Source: Candidatus Falkowiibacteriota bacterium
GTDB lineage: Bacteria > Patescibacteriota > Patescibacteriia > UBA2591 > JABMQE01
Length of the DNA: 14,363 bases
Reading direction: 5' to 3'
Assembly: GCA_013203415.1 (NCBI GenBank)
Contig: JABMQE010000031.1
Location: forward strand, 1-14,363
Shown: positions 6,581-13,020 of the stretch, in pieces
Numbering within the stretch: position 1 is the stretch's first letter
How the letters are laid out: each line of letters opens with the position of its first letter
The notes under the pieces: model-generated
What the model saw: only the letters and a program-made list of their open reading frames with translations
What the model was told of the DNA's origin: nothing
Database searches by the model: none
Made by a program: the position numbers and the translations under genes

Positions 6581-6725
6581 CTCTAATCTAATGTTCTTTT
6601 CACTGCCCACTAGCGCAAGGGTCCCCAGGAAGACCTAGGAATCCTTAGCTTTATAGCTACTTACTCCGATAAGGAGGGGTCTCAGAGTTTTCACTGCTAG
6701 TAGAGCAGAAAAGAGAACACTAAAC
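6557..6725 (-). ncRNA. Structured RNA of unknown class, about 170 nt
   Basis: This bottom-strand segment has no sensible reading frame but strong folding. Positions 6696-6721 pair with 6590-6614 in a near-continuous stem of about 25 bp with a few bulges. GAGACC (6678-6683) can pair with the GGTCTT that begins at about 6637. Inside lie hairpins CTCC-TTATC-GGAG and TAGCT-ATAA-AGCTA. GCAGTGAAAA occurs twice, once on each side of the inner domain. An intrinsic terminator ends it. One long interrupted hairpin of this size resembles 6S RNA in outline, but I see no diagnostic 6S sequence. It is not SRP RNA, tmRNA, or RNase P by motif. The next gene on this strand is far away, so a trans-acting RNA is more likely than a riboswitch. 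The 5' end is approximate because no convincing promoter was found. Confidence 0.6.
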
Positions 6726-6731
6726 ACTGTA

Positions 6732-6794
6732 TTATTCTAGAATGCCAAATTCTAACTGAATTTCCTCATCAATCTTACTAATAAAGTCCTTCTC
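6732..6794 (-). pseudogene. Possible 3' remnant of a protein gene
   Basis: The bottom strand reads EKDFISKIDEEIQLEFGILE then TAA, a stretch with protein-like composition. The frame stays open upstream to 6857, but that part is made of repeat DNA, including the palindrome at 6812-6831, and there is no start codon. It could be the eroded end of a gene whose front was replaced by repeats. Chance coding is the alternative. It lies just before the structured RNA on the same strand. Confidence 0.25.
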
Positions 6795-6811
6795 ACGCGG
6801 ATCTGCGCGCG

Positions 6812-6831
6812 CCTGCCTGCCGGCAGGCAGG
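6812..6831. repeat. Perfect 20-bp palindrome
   Basis: CCTGCCTGCC is followed directly by its reverse complement GGCAGGCAGG. ACGCGGAT occurs on both sides (6795-6802 and 6839-6846). This is a GC-rich palindromic repeat in an AT-rich gap, with no gene or promoter attached to it. Confidence 0.9.
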
Positions 6832-6870
6832 GATTGAAACGCGGATTTACACGGAAATTAATTTAAGATC

Positions 6871-6905
6871 GGTGGCTATCCGTAGTCATCCGTGGCTATC
6901 AGTAG
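6871..6905. repeat. Imperfect 10-bp tandem repeat
   Basis: About 3.5 units: GGTGGCTATC, CGTAGTCATC, CGTGGCTATC, AGTAG. It follows an ACGCGGATTTACACGG segment, also repeat-like. Nothing else is recognisable between here and the mfd start, and I found no convincing mfd promoter. Confidence 0.7.
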
Positions 6906-6998
6906 TGTATTAAACCTTATCAGAACAATCCTTAAAAGTCAATCATAAGATATCCAGTATTCTTCCACAGCCCAAAAAATATATCTAAAACAGCAGAA

Positions 6999-9900
6999 AT
7001 GAAAAAAGAAAAAACTATCCGTATCTCCGGTCCTCCAAATAATACGGCTAAAACCTTCTTGTTTAATCAAATATTACCCCCCCTATCAAACGAAAATAGG
7101 GTAATTTTTTGGTTAGAAAACGATGACAAAGAAACCAAGTCAATATATGAAAATCTTCTGTTTTGGCAAAAGCTAAATAAAAAAATAAAGTTGGTGGGCG
7201 ATTCCCAAGCGCCCACCATAACGGATAATATTAAACTCCTCAATCCTGAAAATACCCACGATTTATACGTTATAAGCTATATGTTATTAAGAGAGAATAA
7301 ACCCTTCACCATCATTTCAACCTTTGACAATCTCAACACCATCCCAAATATCGAAAACTTAATCATAAATATTAGACAAGGTCAAAATCTTAATCCTCAA
7401 ACCTTAGCTCAAAAGCTCACAAACTTCGGCTACGACCGCAATAAAGTAGCAGACCAAAAAGGCACCTTCGCTATCCGCGGCGAAATAATTTCTGTCTGGA
7501 CACCGCAATTAGAAAAACCAATAAAAATCGAACTCGACTTTGATAAAGTGTCAAAAATAAAATTTGGCCACCAAAATCTAAAACAAACCAACATCATCCC
7601 CCTAGATTTCAAAAAATCAAAAAATCAAGAAAACAAAAAAACAATCGAACAATTGAGCGATGAAACAATGATAATATTATCCGACCCAGAAGATTCAGTA
7701 CTCAAAAAATATAAAACCAATCCTAAAATAATCTTCGACTCACTATCAACAATCATAAATCATAAATCTGAAATCATAAATCCCCCAATATACCACAACA
7801 ATCTCCAAGAATTCACATCTAACATAGCAAAATATCAAAACAAAAACTATAAAATAATAATCGCCACCAATCGTAAAAAATCCTTAAAAGCGTTGTTTAA
7901 AGAAAAAAACATAGAAGAAAAAAATTACTTAATTACTCAATTACCTAATTACTTAATTACTGGATTTGAGCAAAAAACACCACCCCTTCTCTTCCTCACC
8001 GATACTGAAATCTTCGGCCGTAGCGAAGCGATCGCAGACCTTGAATCGCACCGAAAGGAGGCCTTGTCGCAGACCTCGAGTCGTATCGAGAGGAGCGAGT
8101 CCGAACAAAGCGAGGACGAGTCGAAAGGCAAACCTCAAATAGAAAAAAAACTAAAAACCAATAAATCTGAAATCCAAAATCTAAAATCTGAAATCCATAA
8201 AGGCGACTTCGTTGTCCATGAAGACCACGGCATTGCGACTTTCAAGGGAACTGGAACACATGAAATCGATAATATTAAAAAAGAATTCTTCATCCTGGAA
8301 TACAAAGATAATGACAAGCTTTATGCCCCAGTCGAACTCGCCGACAAGATTGACAAATACATTGGCCTTGCCAACCCGCCAATCCATCGCCTCCATGGCA
8401 GTTCTTGGCATCAAATAACCAAAAAAATCAAAGAGCAGGCCGAAAAAGTGGCTAAAGAACTCTTAGACCTATATGCCCAAAGAAAAATCGCCCATGCTCC
8501 TGCTTTCGGGCCAAAAGCCCCAGAAGAGCATGAACTCGAATCATCTTTCCCATTTCAAGAAACTCCAGACCAACTCCAAACCATCAAAGAGGTCACTAAC
8601 GACTTAGAACAAACTAAACCAACCGACCGCCTTGTCTGCGGTGATGTTGGTTTTGGCAAAACCGAAGTTGCCGTTCGCGCTGCTTTCAAAGCCGTTATGA
8701 ACGGCTACCAAATCGCCCTCCTCTCGCCAACCACAATCCTAGCCCAACAGCATTATGATACCTTTCTAAACCGCCTAAAAAAATTTCCAGTCAATGTAGA
8801 AGTCCTCTCCCGCTTCAAATCAAAAACAGCCCAAAAAAAAGTTATTGCTTCTACTAAAAACGGACTTATAGATATTTTAATCGGCACTCACCGCCTCCTA
8901 TCCAAAGACGTCGAATTCAAAAATCTTGGCCTTATTATTATAGACGAAGAACAGCGCTTTGGTGTCGAGCACAAAGAAAAACTAAAAAAATTAAGGACCA
9001 ACGCCCATATCCTAACCCTTACCGCCACCCCCATTCCCAGAACCCTGAATTTCTCTCTCGCTGGCCTGCGTGATATTTCCTGCATTTTAACCCCGCCCGA
9101 AGGAAGACAAAAAATAAAAACCACAATCAAACAATACGAAGAAAAAGATATCAAGACTGCAATAGAAAAAGAACTTGCCCGCAAAGGCCAAACCTACTTT
9201 GTGCATAACCAAGTAGAAACCATTGGCATTGCCACTAAAAAATTATCCCGTCTTGTGCCCCATGCCCGCTTTGGCATTGCCCATGGCCAGCTTCCCGAAG
9301 AAAAACTCGCTTCTGTAATGTCTGATTTTGATAACAAAAAAATAGATGTCCTTGTCTGCTCCACTATTATCGAAAACGGCCTCGACCTTCCAAACGTCAA
9401 CACCATAATTATAGACAACGCCACCCGCTTCGGCTTAGCCCAGCTATACCAGCTTCGCGGCCGAGTCGGCCGTTCCGACCGCCAGGCCCATGCCTTTTTC
9501 TTCTACCACCGCCTCCCCCCCAGACTTGGGGGGGACGAGAGGGGGGGTCTCACCAGACTTGGGGGGGACGAGAGGGGGGGTGGTCTAACCCCTCGCGAAA
9601 CAGCCCGCCTCCAAGCCCTAAAACAAGCAGAAGAATTAGGAAGCGGTTTCCAACTCGCCCTCCGCGACATGGAAATTCGCGGGGTTGGCAATATATTGGG
9701 AAAAAAGCAACATGGCTCTGTTGCCGCTATCGGCCTTTCTCTTTACACTCGCCTGCTCTCGAATGCTGTCGAAGAATTAAAAACCGGCATAAAACCCCGG
9801 CCAATCCCTAACATCTCAATCGATCTGCCCCTAGAATCCAATATCCCAAAAGAGTTCGAACCAAACGAACCAAAACGTCTCAATCTCTATCAACGCCTCT

Positions 9901-10331
9901 CAACTATCACCAGTCTTAATGAATTAAAAAAAGTAGAGACGCAATATTTTGCGTCTCCGAAAAAAAACAAGATGCAAAATATTAAACCTCTACAAAATTT
10001 GTTTCATTTATTAGAAATAAAACTTTTAGCTCAACAAACTCGAAGCAAAGCGGTCGAAGACCTTGAGTCGCATCGAAAGGAGACCCCGTCGAATGACTGG
10101 GGAGAAATCTCATCCATCGACACCTCTTTTGGCTTGTCTATTGACGGCACTCGTAAAAAAAGAATTAATATAAAATTCAAAACACCTATCGATCAAACCC
10201 AATTCCAAAAACTTTTATCCACCCAGCCATACTGGAAACAATCTAATAATCAAATTAAAATAAACCTAGAGGATCTAGGTGATAATTGGATAGAAAAATT
10301 AAAACAAGCAATCAAAACTTTTACAAAGTAA
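6999..10331 (+). CDS. mfd: Transcription-repair coupling factor Mfd
   Basis: Mfd removes RNA polymerase stalled at DNA lesions and recruits UvrA. The 1110 residues show, in order, a divergent UvrB-like N-terminal module (GTFAIRGEIISVW at about 155-167), then the CarD-like polymerase-interaction domain (KGDFVVHEDHG at 401 to about 456). The RecG-like translocase has GDVGFGKTE (548-556), DEEQRFG (649-655), TATPIPRTL (675-683), STIIENGLDLP (788-798) and QLRGRVGRS (818-826). The TRG region covers about 866-902, and a C-terminal D7-like domain starts near 938. The polymerase-interaction domain begins near residue 401, earlier than in E. coli, suggesting a reduced UvrA-binding part. Repeat-derived segments are inserted in frame at about 341-378, 838-863 and 1012-1035. 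The ATG at 6999 has no Shine-Dalgarno. A bottom-strand terminator overlaps its stop codon. Confidence 0.95.
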   Translation: MKKEKTIRISGPPNNTAKTFLFNQILPPLSNENRVIFWLENDDKETKSIYENLLFWQKLNKKIKLVGDSQAPTITDNIKLLNPENTHDLYVISYMLLRENKPFTIISTFDNLNTIPNIENLIINIRQGQNLNPQTLAQKLTNFGYDRNKVADQKGTFAIRGEIISVWTPQLEKPIKIELDFDKVSKIKFGHQNLKQTNIIPLDFKKSKNQENKKTIEQLSDETMIILSDPEDSVLKKYKTNPKIIFDSLSTIINHKSEIINPPIYHNNLQEFTSNIAKYQNKNYKIIIATNRKKSLKALFKEKNIEEKNYLITQLPNYLITGFEQKTPPLLFLTDTEIFGRSEAIADLESHRKEALSQTSSRIERSESEQSEDESKGKPQIEKKLKTNKSEIQNLKSEIHKGDFVVHEDHGIATFKGTGTHEIDNIKKEFFILEYKDNDKLYAPVELADKIDKYIGLANPPIHRLHGSSWHQITKKIKEQAEKVAKELLDLYAQRKIAHAPAFGPKAPEEHELESSFPFQETPDQLQTIKEVTNDLEQTKPTDRLVCGDVGFGKTEVAVRAAFKAVMNGYQIALLSPTTILAQQHYDTFLNRLKKFPVNVEVLSRFKSKTAQKKVIASTKNGLIDILIGTHRLLSKDVEFKNLGLIIIDEEQRFGVEHKEKLKKLRTNAHILTLTATPIPRTLNFSLAGLRDISCILTPPEGRQKIKTTIKQYEEKDIKTAIEKELARKGQTYFVHNQVETIGIATKKLSRLVPHARFGIAHGQLPEEKLASVMSDFDNKKIDVLVCSTIIENGLDLPNVNTIIIDNATRFGLAQLYQLRGRVGRSDRQAHAFFFYHRLPPRLGGDERGGLTRLGGDERGGGLTPRETARLQALKQAEELGSGFQLALRDMEIRGVGNILGKKQHGSVAAIGLSLYTRLLSNAVEELKTGIKPRPIPNISIDLPLESNIPKEFEPNEPKRLNLYQRLSTITSLNELKKVETQYFASPKKNKMQNIKPLQNLFHLLEIKLLAQQTRSKAVEDLESHRKETPSNDWGEISSIDTSFGLSIDGTRKKRINIKFKTPIDQTQFQKLLSTQPYWKQSNNQIKINLEDLGDNWIEKLKQAIKTFTK
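7923..7962. repeat. 8-bp tandem repeat inside mfd
   Basis: Five units of AATTACNN follow one another: AATTACTT, AATTACTC, AATTACCT, AATTACTT, AATTACTG. They encode about residues 309-322 of Mfd in the poorly conserved linker before the polymerase-interaction domain. Because 8 is not a multiple of 3, gain or loss of a single unit would shift the frame. Confidence 0.85.
8036..8095. repeat. Palindromic element, two tandem copies within mfd
   Basis: Copy 1 spans 8036-8069 and begins AGACCTTGAATCGCACCG. A shorter copy spans 8071-8095 and begins AGACCTCGAGTCGTATCG. Each can form a small hairpin, such as CTCGA/TCGAG. Copy 1 is read as DLESHRKEALS, and the second is read in a different frame as TSSRIERS. 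A third copy in the same frame as copy 1 lies at 10058-10091. The surrounding insert (residues about 341-378) has no counterpart in typical Mfd. Confidence 0.75.
9521..9581. repeat. 33-bp tandem repeat inside mfd
   Basis: Two identical 28-nt copies (9521-9548 and 9554-9581) start 33 bp apart. Each reads CAGACTT, seven G, ACGAGA, seven G, T. The period of 11 codons keeps the frame and encodes RLGGDERGGLT and RLGGDERGG. A run of C just upstream can pair with the G runs. The insert lies between the RecA-like core and the TRG motif. Confidence 0.85.
9936..9957. repeat. Hairpin-forming palindrome inside mfd
   Basis: GAGACGCAA-TATT-TTGCGTCTC is a perfect 9-bp inverted repeat. It is read in frame as ETQYFAS in the C-terminal domain of Mfd, at a position where the family is variable. 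Confidence 0.8.
10058..10091. repeat. Third copy of the mfd palindromic element
   Basis: It matches 8036-8069 at 29 of 34 positions by direct comparison and is read in the same frame, DLESHRKETPS here against DLESHRKEALS there. The five differences are all transitions. Confidence 0.85.
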
Positions 10332-10360
10332 AAAGCCCAAGGTAAGTGTCAACCCTGGAC
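10330..10360 (-). terminator. Intrinsic terminator of the 10469-10849 unit
   Basis: On the bottom strand, GTCCAGGGT and ACCTTGGGC form a 9-bp stem with two G-U pairs around an 8-nt loop, followed by TTTTT. The T tract lies over the mfd stop codon, so the two transcripts converge here. Read on the top strand the stem has mismatches and no T tract. Confidence 0.8.
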
Positions 10361-10384
10361 TTCAACCTTCGATTTATAGTCAGT

Positions 10385-10418
10385 GGTAAATCCACGATTA
10401 TTACTGCATAGATTTACC
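10385..10418. repeat. 8-bp hairpin in the 3' leader of the orphan transcript
   Basis: GGTAAATC (10385-10392) and GATTTACC (10411-10418) are perfect reverse complements around an 18-nt loop. It lies between the stop of the 10469-10849 gene and its terminator. Confidence 0.65.
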
Positions 10419-10468
10419 TTCTCTCGAGCACCTCCACCAAAGAGATTTTGGGGAACAGACGAAGCTGC

Positions 10469-10849
10469 TCACCCTCCACCCTCCTCGGTCCTCCGCCGTC
10501 TCAACTCGACCGAATCCTCCAGCGAGAACATGGGCTTGGGTGTTAGCTTGGGAGATCTCCTCCCCACATCCCGCGGTCCAGCCGTCCGCTCGACGACACT
10601 CACCCAGCGTTGACTGTTTACACTATCCAGCCTCTGCTTAGTAAGCGCCAACTCTACATACACACTGCCGATGGACTCTGTATCATAGCAGTGTCTGTAA
10701 AGCCGTAATAAGGCCGGCCGCTCGAGATAATGAAGTACAGCCAAAAAGATCTTGCTGACCTCATATCCTGCTTCGAGCAACTTGAGGAGAATCTCCTCTG
10801 CCAGCTTCTCGTTGCTCCTGCCTTCTACAAGGCAAGTCAACCAATCCAT
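10469..10849 (-). CDS. Orphan hypothetical protein, 126 aa
   Basis: I do not recognise this protein. The first half looks like a helical fold (SNEKLAEEILLKLLEAGYEV, then SKIFLAVLHYLERPALLRLY). The second half is basic and low in hydrophobics, and it ends ELRRRRTEEGGG. There is no signal peptide or membrane helix. Its ATG is preceded by AAGGGGGAAGT, a Shine-Dalgarno stronger than that of any top-strand gene here. A consensus-like promoter (10920-10948) and a terminator (10330-10360) bracket it, making a monocistronic unit of about 580 nt. It is divergent to dprA and convergent with mfd. Codons are GC-richer than those of the neighbours, with AGG, CTG and CGG in use. The expression signals make it likely real. 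Its function is unknown. Confidence 0.7.
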   Translation of the reverse strand: MDWLTCLVEGRSNEKLAEEILLKLLEAGYEVSKIFLAVLHYLERPALLRLYRHCYDTESIGSVYVELALTKQRLDSVNSQRWVSVVERTAGPRDVGRRSPKLTPKPMFSLEDSVELRRRRTEEGGG

Positions 10850-10919
10850 ACTTCCCCCTTTCTATTCACGTTCGCCCGAGTTACTAGCTTACGAGTCTAC
10901 GAGTTTACTATATTATCAC

Positions 10920-10948
10920 ATTATATCACATCTAAACAAAAAAGTCAA
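10920..10948 (-). promoter_or_regulatory. Strong promoter for the 10469-10849 gene
   Basis: On the bottom strand, TTGACT (10943-10948), 17 bp, then TATAAT (10920-10925) with an extended -10 (TGATATAAT). The predicted start is near 10913, giving a leader of about 64 nt. The -35 box ends only 4 nt from the dprA start codon, so polymerase bound here could interfere with dprA. Confidence 0.8.
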
Positions 10949-10952
10949 TCCC

Positions 10953-12047
10953 ATGCCCTCCGACCTTATATTTTGGAATGCCATTGCCAAAATAAACAAA
11001 ATCGGCCCCAAAAGATTCAAAAAACTCTACAACCACTTCCCTACTATGGAAGCTGCTTTTCATGCTTCCCACACCGAACTGCTCCAAGCCCAAATCGAAG
11101 AAAAAATCGCTTCCGAGTTTATCCTTAAACGTTCCGAAATCAATCCGGAAAAAGAAGCCGAAATATTAGAAAAAGAAAACATAAAAATTATTACTGTAAA
11201 AAATGATAATTACCCGCGCCTCCTCGCAGAAATCTACACCCCGCCTGCTCTGCTTTATTATAAAGGACAAATATCTTCAAACGAAGAATTTCCTATCGCC
11301 GTGGTTGGCACCAGAAAATTTACTTCCTATGGCAAACAAGTAACAGAAGAAATTACCCGCGAGCTGGCCAAAAACGGCATCACTGTGGTTAGCGGCTTAG
11401 CGCTTGGCATCGATGCCCTAGCCCACAACGCCACTCTCGATGTTAACGGCCGCACTATTGCTGTTCTTGGCTCCAGTATCGACTTCTCTAATATCTATCC
11501 AGCCCACAATCGCTATCTTTCTCAAAAAATAATAGATTCCGGCGGCCTTGTCCTTTCCGAATACCCAATCGGCACCCTCCCCTTAAAACAAAACTTCCCA
11601 GCCAGAAACCGCATCGTCTCCGGCCTTTCCTTAGGAACACTGGTTATCGAAGCCCCCGAGGCCTCTGGCGCTCTTATAACCGCCCGCCATGCCTTAGACC
11701 AAAACCGCGAAGTTTTTGCTGTCCCTGGCAATATCAACGCCAGAACTTCCATCGGCCCAAACAACCTAATTAAAATGGGTGCCAAAGCCATAACTTGCGC
11801 TTCTGACATCTTGGAAACTCTGGACTTAACCCAAGCCACCGATTTTATAGAAAATCAAAAAATCGTACCAGATTCACCAGAAGAAGAAGCCCTCCTCCCG
11901 CTTCTCTCTCGTGAACCAGTTCATATTGATGAACTCACCCGCTCTTCAAAACTCCCGGTCTCAAGCATCACCTCTACCTTGACAATGATGGAAATGAAAG
12001 GTAAAGTCAAAAATCTGGGACATATGAATTACGTCCTCGCGCGATAG
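10953..12047 (+). CDS. dprA: DNA-processing protein DprA
   Basis: DprA binds incoming single-stranded DNA and loads RecA during natural transformation. The 364-residue protein has an N-terminal helical SAM/HhH-like region (about 5-60, with KINKIGPKRFKKLY). The Rossmann-like DprA core follows (about 85-290): VVGTRKFTSYG, SGLALGIDALAH, NFPARNRIVSGLS, and SGALITARHAL. A C-terminal winged-helix domain occupies 312-363. I start at the ATG at 10953 because MPSDLIFWNAIAKIN opens the first helix; a longer in-frame reading from 10752 would add 67 residues with no family resemblance and overlap the divergent gene. No Shine-Dalgarno or promoter is clear. The stop codon lies inside a 32-bp palindrome. 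DprA is common in Patescibacteria, where competence may help a host-dependent cell acquire DNA. Confidence 0.95.
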   Translation: MPSDLIFWNAIAKINKIGPKRFKKLYNHFPTMEAAFHASHTELLQAQIEEKIASEFILKRSEINPEKEAEILEKENIKIITVKNDNYPRLLAEIYTPPALLYYKGQISSNEEFPIAVVGTRKFTSYGKQVTEEITRELAKNGITVVSGLALGIDALAHNATLDVNGRTIAVLGSSIDFSNIYPAHNRYLSQKIIDSGGLVLSEYPIGTLPLKQNFPARNRIVSGLSLGTLVIEAPEASGALITARHALDQNREVFAVPGNINARTSIGPNNLIKMGAKAITCASDILETLDLTQATDFIENQKIVPDSPEEEALLPLLSREPVHIDELTRSSKLPVSSITSTLTMMEMKGKVKNLGHMNYVLAR

Positions 12048-12076
12048 TAGGGGCGTATGGCCATACGCCCCTACTA
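12045..12076. repeat. Perfect 32-bp palindrome over the dprA stop
   Basis: TAGTAGGGGCGTATGG (12045-12060) is followed directly by its exact reverse complement (12061-12076). The left end supplies the dprA TAG and a second TAG. No T tract follows on either strand, so it is not a classic terminator. Similar GTAGGGGC...GCCCCTAC palindromes are, from memory, scattered through many bacterial genomes. Confidence 0.92.
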
Positions 12077-12095
12077 AAAACATTAACTATTTACC

Positions 12096-12887
12096 ATGAC
12101 CAAACCCCAAAAAACAGATCTCCTCTTAGCTCTATTCGTCGGCTCCCTCATGACCGCTAATTTTTTAGGCGGTAAAATTGTTGCTTTTAATTTGCCTTCC
12201 TGGTTTGCCGAAATCCTAAACACCATCTTTATCCCTCTCTTTTTTATAATAAACCTAGTAGTCAGCATTTTCACCTCTTCTACCATCCTTAACGACAACC
12301 CCTTCTTAGCTTATAATTTTTTTAATGTTATTCATGTCTCTGTTGGAATCCTTGTTGTCCCCTTAATGTTCCTTATAACCGATATGGTCGAAGAAGTCCT
12401 AGGCCGCGAAAAAACCAAAAGCTTTGTTAAGGCCGGAGTTATCACCATGCTCGTTATGCTTGTTGTCACTCTTCTCGCTGTCTGGCTGCCAGCCGACCCA
12501 ACTAGAAAATATTTTTCGCAGGATGCCTATGCCTCCATCTTCGGCATCTCCATCCGCATGATGATAGCAAGCATTATAGCTTTTTATTTCGCTCAAATAC
12601 ATGATATCTGGTCTTTTAATTTTTGGAAAGATAAAACCCGCGGCCGCTTCCTTTGGCTTCGCAATAATGCCAGTACAATCGTAAGCCAATTTTTGGACTC
12701 TACTATATTTATGTTTATTGCCTTCTACGCCCTAACCCCAAAATTTACTGTCACTTATATTTTCTCTCTTATTATCCCTTATTGGATATTTAAAATCTTA
12801 TTTGCTCTAATCGATACGCCTTTTTGCTACCTCGGTGTTAAATGGTTGAGACGAACTAATAAAACGAATGAAACTAATGAAAACTAA
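12096..12887 (+). CDS. VUT family transporter (YhhQ/queuosine precursor-like)
   Basis: A 263-residue multi-span membrane protein. Family hallmarks are visible: TANFLGGKIVAF (20-31), LVVPLMFLITDMVEEVLGRE (86-105), FGISIRMMIASIIAFYFAQ (149-167) and LWLRNNASTIVSQFLDSTIF (186-205). The charged DMVEEVLGRE and LRNN motifs are typical of YhhQ, which imports 7-cyano-7-deazaguanine for queuosine. I count about seven membrane helices. One extra hydrophobic stretch (about 40-62, ILNTIFIPLFFIINLVVSIF) lies between the first helix and the LITD helix, where short family members have a brief loop. The C-terminal tail TNKTNETNEN is encoded by a low-complexity repeat. No Shine-Dalgarno is visible. It follows dprA by 48 nt across a palindrome. 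The substrate in this organism is unproven. Confidence 0.9.
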   Translation: MTKPQKTDLLLALFVGSLMTANFLGGKIVAFNLPSWFAEILNTIFIPLFFIINLVVSIFTSSTILNDNPFLAYNFFNVIHVSVGILVVPLMFLITDMVEEVLGREKTKSFVKAGVITMLVMLVVTLLAVWLPADPTRKYFSQDAYASIFGISIRMMIASIIAFYFAQIHDIWSFNFWKDKTRGRFLWLRNNASTIVSQFLDSTIFMFIAFYALTPKFTVTYIFSLIIPYWIFKILFALIDTPFCYLGVKWLRRTNKTNETNEN

Positions 12888-12900
12888 TACGCCAACCGTT

Positions 12901-12980
12901 GGTAGGTGATGGTATCACCTACCACAACGAATGATACAGGGTGGCAATGTCCGTTATGGTGCGGGATACCATCCCGCACC
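12901..12980. repeat. Paired 10-bp hairpins with complementary loops
   Basis: GGTAGGTGAT-GGT-ATCACCTACC (12901-12923) and GGTGCGGGAT-ACC-ATCCCGCACC (12958-12980) are both perfect 10-bp stems. GATGGTATC at the tip of the first is the exact reverse complement of GATACCATC at the tip of the second. A 34-nt linker separates them. They fill most of the gap between the transporter and folC. No T tract follows. Confidence 0.85.
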
Positions 12981-13020
12981 AACATTAACCAAATTTTACA
13001 AAAAGAATAACAAATAGTAA

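Noticed and set aside
6553..6725. Reading this RNA as SRP RNA, tmRNA or RNase P RNA
   Set aside because: The SRP GGAAGCAG-type loop, the tmRNA tRNA-like ends and the RNase P core motifs are all absent, and the length is wrong for the last two.
6812..6831. The GC palindrome as the terminal repeat of an insertion sequence
   Set aside because: It is a single centre-symmetric palindrome with no transposase gene and no second copy in the window.
10383..10613. A top-strand ORF of 76 codons
   Set aside because: It is antisense to the better-supported bottom-strand gene and its 3' region, and it has no ribosome binding site or family resemblance.
10752..10952. An upstream extension of dprA by 67 codons
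   Set aside because: It does not resemble DprA, it overlaps the divergent gene and its promoter, and the ATG at 10953 fits the family N-terminus.
12901..12980. The paired hairpins as a rho-independent terminator or a CRISPR repeat
   Set aside because: No T tract follows either stem, and the two stems differ in sequence with no regular array.
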